7,039 nt of DNA, from contig DFYU01000084.1 in the NCBI GenBank assembly GCA_002383415.1, positions 3,778-10,816 of the forward strand, given 5' to 3'. Under the pieces are notes generated by a model. That model saw only the letters and a list, made by a program, of their open reading frames with translations. It was not told where the DNA came from and did no database searches. Made by a program: the position numbers and the translations under genes. The stretch is from Geobacter sp. UBA4074. Its GTDB lineage: Bacteria; Desulfobacterota; Desulfuromonadia; Geobacterales; Pseudopelobacteraceae. Below, piece after piece: positions 4,609 through 7,039 of this stretch; the first letter of the stretch is position 1, and every line of letters begins with the position of its first letter.

Positions 4609-7039
4609 TCAGGTCAGTATCTTCAAGACTACCATTGAGATGTCATCCTGCAGGGTCTGCTCACCGCTGAATTGCTGCGCCTGTTCGTAGAACGAGTCGG
4701 CGATCTGCCCTGCAGAAAGGTTGCCAACCGTGGCTAGATGCCTGCAGATCCGCTCGGTACCGTACAGCTCTCCCGATGGGGTCATCGCCTCCGGTATGCC
4801 GTCGGTATGGAAAAAGATCAGGTCGCCCGAACGGAGTAAAATGGACTGCTCTTCAAAGACCACTTCCTGCTTGACCCCCAGGATCAGCCCCTCGGCGTCC
4901 AGTTCCTGGCAGGATGTTTCGCCGGGACGAGAGACCATCGGCCGGTTGTGGCCGGCGTTTGCATAGGACAGTCGGCCGGTTGCCGCGTTGTACCGGGCGT
5001 AGAACATGGTGATGAACAGTTCTGAGCGGGACAGGTCATCGTACAGTTGGTGATTGAGCAGGCTCAAGATCACACTGGGACTGGTGGCGCGGTTGACTTG
5101 GGCCCGCAGCAGGGTGCGCACTTCGGCCATGATCAGGGCAGCCCCAACACTGTGGCCCGAAACGTCGGCAATCACCAGGTCGATGGTTTGGTCATCCCGC
5201 TTGAAGAAATCATAGTAGTCGCCCCCGACGTGGGCGGCCGGGATACAGCGACCGGCCAGTTCAATGCCGAAGATGTCGGGTGGCTCTTCGGGCAGCAGCG
5301 ATAACTGAATCTGCTGGGCGATCTCCATATCGCGCATCAGGCGCGCCTTATCCAGTTGTGCCTGCTGCATCTTGCGGCGGGCCGTTTCACGAGCCTCCAT
5401 CTCACCCATTAGTCGTGCGGCCTGGGCCAACTGGCCGGTAAGGCTGTTCAACAGGCCGATAAACTCCTCGGTGAAGAGACCCACGATACTCTTGGAATAG
5501 ACCGACAAGACTCCCAGGCATTCCTCTCCTTCGCGGAAGATCGGTACGTGGGCAAAGGAGATAAAGCCTTCATCACGGGTCTTGGGCATCTCGAGGATGC
5601 CTTCCAGCAAGCTGATATCGTTTACCAGATGGGCCCGTTGATCGATCATCGCCATCTTGAAGTAGGGCTCGCTTTCCAGGTACCAGTGCTGAGGCGTGAT
5701 CGGCCGGCGGTTACTGCCTTGGTAACTGATCACCTCCAGCGGGAAGTCGCTGTTTTTTCGTAACTGGATCAGACCCGCATCCAGCTTGAATTCTTTCAGC
5801 AGCAGTTGCAGCAAATCATCGCAGATGGTCTGCAGCTCCAGGGTGCGGTTCATGATCTCAGAGGCCTTGAGGCGAACGTAGAGTGCTTCACGACTCTGGT
5901 CTAGTGAGGTGCGCACCGTGCTGAAGATGTCGTAAACCGATTCCATCCGGCTGCCCATGTCGGAGAGATAGCTGTCGACAATGGCGCCTGCCGCGGCGGC
6001 GCCCACCGAGCCGGCCAGGGTCCGCTCCACGAACCGTTTCAGGCCCGGCAGCTCGAACTCTTCAACCGCTTCCTGCGGTGAAAGGTTTCGGTCACGCAGG
6101 TAGGCCTCCATGATGCGGCGGGCCTCATCCTGACCGATGAATTTGCCGAGCAGTGCCGCGAACTGGGGGATGGTGACCGGTTTTGAGAGTCGTTTGACCG
6201 CAGCGCGGTATTCGGTGGCCTCTTGCTCAAAGCTGCCGATGAAACGGTGCACCTGTTCTTTTTCGCGCTCCGATTGCGGCAGCAACAGCGAACAGATCAG
6301 GTAGGCACCGATATTGAACAGCATGCTCCAGAACAGGGAGTGGCTCCACATGTCCATGCCAACCAGGCCAAACAAAGCGGTCGGTTTGAACAGGGTGAGG
6401 CCAAAGGGGCCTTCGGTCAGCAGTGGTGGGAGTTGGGGGGCGGCCAGCAGTGACGGAAGCAGCAGGGTGTAGCCCCAGATGCCAAAACCGAGACCCATGC
6501 CACAGATGGCGCCGGTCTTGTTACCGCGCTTCCAGTAGAGTCCACCCAACAGGGCCGGCAGGAACTGCATGGCTGCCGAAAACGAGATCAGGCCCATGTT
6601 GACCAGCATATAGGTGTCCCCCACCAGCAGGTAGTAGAGGAACCCCATGGATACCACTAGGAAGATGCCGAACCGTTTGAGGTTAATCAGCAGGACCGGA
6701 AACCACTGTTTGGGGGTGATCCGCACGATGATCGGCATGAACAGGTGGTTGAGCAGCATGGTGGAGATGGTCACCGATTCAACCATCACCATGCCGGCCG
6801 CCGCCGATAACCCCCCCAGAAAGGCCAGCATGGCGATAGCGCTATTGTTGCTCATCAGCGGCAGGCTGATCACGAAATAATCGGCGCCAGCAGGGCTGCC
6901 GGTCAGCAGTATCCCACCCAGGGCGATCGGCATGATGAATAGGTTGATCAGGAACAGGTAGGCCGGAAAGAGCCACATGGCGGTCTTTACGTGGCGTCGA
7001 TCGGCGTTTTCGACCACCATGACATGAAACTGGCGTGGC
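4609..7039 (-). CDS. SLC5-type symporter / STAC-like / GAF / SpoIIE-type PP2C phosphatase fusion, 5' end beyond the window
   Basis: This membrane protein likely senses or transports a solute and dephosphorylates the STAS protein encoded next to it. The frame is open to the right edge; codons before the Met at 7020 read PRQFHV, which joins it in the PRQFHVMVVEN motif of CbrA-like SLC5 domains. That Met is therefore internal, and about half of the symporter is missing. Numbering from it: residues 1-247 hold six or seven membrane segments, with a symporter-like SAAAGMVMVES...STM helix at 72-88. A helical, STAC-like region covers about 255-350 (KRFVERTLAGSVGAA at 328-342). A GAF-like domain spans about 385-535, a coiled coil 538-572, and the PP2C domain 573-803. 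The PP2C metal-binding motifs are GGDYYD (599-604), ADVSGH (618-623), HTDG (738-741) and QDD (791-793). All Asp are present, so the phosphatase should be active. Transport competence cannot be judged. Confidence 0.92.
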   Translation of the reverse strand, partial: PRQFHVMVVENADRRHVKTAMWLFPAYLFLINLFIMPIALGGILLTGSPAGADYFVISLPLMSNNSAIAMLAFLGGLSAAAGMVMVESVTISTMLLNHLFMPIIVRITPKQWFPVLLINLKRFGIFLVVSMGFLYYLLVGDTYMLVNMGLISFSAAMQFLPALLGGLYWKRGNKTGAICGMGLGFGIWGYTLLLPSLLAAPQLPPLLTEGPFGLTLFKPTALFGLVGMDMWSHSLFWSMLFNIGAYLICSLLLPQSEREKEQVHRFIGSFEQEATEYRAAVKRLSKPVTIPQFAALLGKFIGQDEARRIMEAYLRDRNLSPQEAVEEFELPGLKRFVERTLAGSVGAAAAGAIVDSYLSDMGSRMESVYDIFSTVRTSLDQSREALYVRLKASEIMNRTLELQTICDDLLQLLLKEFKLDAGLIQLRKNSDFPLEVISYQGSNRRPITPQHWYLESEPYFKMAMIDQRAHLVNDISLLEGILEMPKTRDEGFISFAHVPIFREGEECLGVLSVYSKSIVGLFTEEFIGLLNSLTGQLAQAARLMGEMEARETARRKMQQAQLDKARLMRDMEIAQQIQLSLLPEEPPDIFGIELAGRCIPAAHVGGDYYDFFKRDDQTIDLVIADVSGHSVGAALIMAEVRTLLRAQVNRATSPSVILSLLNHQLYDDLSRSELFITMFYARYNAATGRLSYANAGHNRPMVSRPGETSCQELDAEGLILGVKQEVVFEEQSILLRSGDLIFFHTDGIPEAMTPSGELYGTERICRHLATVGNLSAGQIADSFYEQAQQFSGEQTLQDDISMVVLKILT

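Noticed and set aside
7018..7020. ATG at 7020 as the true start of the symporter-phosphatase fusion
   Set aside because: The frame stays open to the window edge, and the upstream codons PRQFHV complete a conserved SLC5/CbrA motif. The Met is internal.

Overview
The window looks like chromosomal DNA from a GC-rich Gram-negative bacterium. The purM-purN pair, the DUF4124/SLT transglycosylase and the multidomain signalling protein are most reminiscent of Geobacteraceae/Desulfuromonadia. That assignment is inferred from protein style and not proven. No RNA genes, insertion sequences, CRISPR arrays or long repeats were seen, and no gene-free stretch exceeds about 140 bases.

Region 1 (1-1398, minus strand) holds two purine synthesis genes. 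purM (352-1398) comes first in transcription and is followed, with a one-base TGATG overlap, by purN, which runs off the left edge. A sigma-70-like promoter and a 13-bp palindrome lie just upstream of purM. Region 2 (1536-3791, plus strand) is a compact gene row: a secreted lytic transglycosylase, pgsA (phosphatidylglycerophosphate synthase), and a short lysine 2,3-aminomutase-like radical SAM protein. The first two are cell envelope functions. The two gene sets diverge from a 137-bp gap (1399-1535).

Region 3 (3795-7039, minus strand) is the most interesting part. A very large membrane protein, cut by the right edge, joins the C-terminal half of an SLC5/sodium:solute symporter to a STAC-like helical linker, a GAF domain, a short coiled coil and a complete SpoIIE/RsbU-type PP2C phosphatase. 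Just downstream are a SpoIIAA/RsbV-like STAS protein and an RsbW/SpoIIAB-like anti-sigma kinase. These three parts make a partner-switching module: phosphatase, antagonist and kinase. The input is apparently a transporter-like membrane domain. The transporter half resembles that of CbrA-type sensor kinases, but the output is a phosphatase instead of a histidine kinase. No sigma factor or other target is visible in the window.

Regions 2 and 3 converge with only 3 bp between the stop codons, so transcription from at least one side probably reads into the opposing gene.
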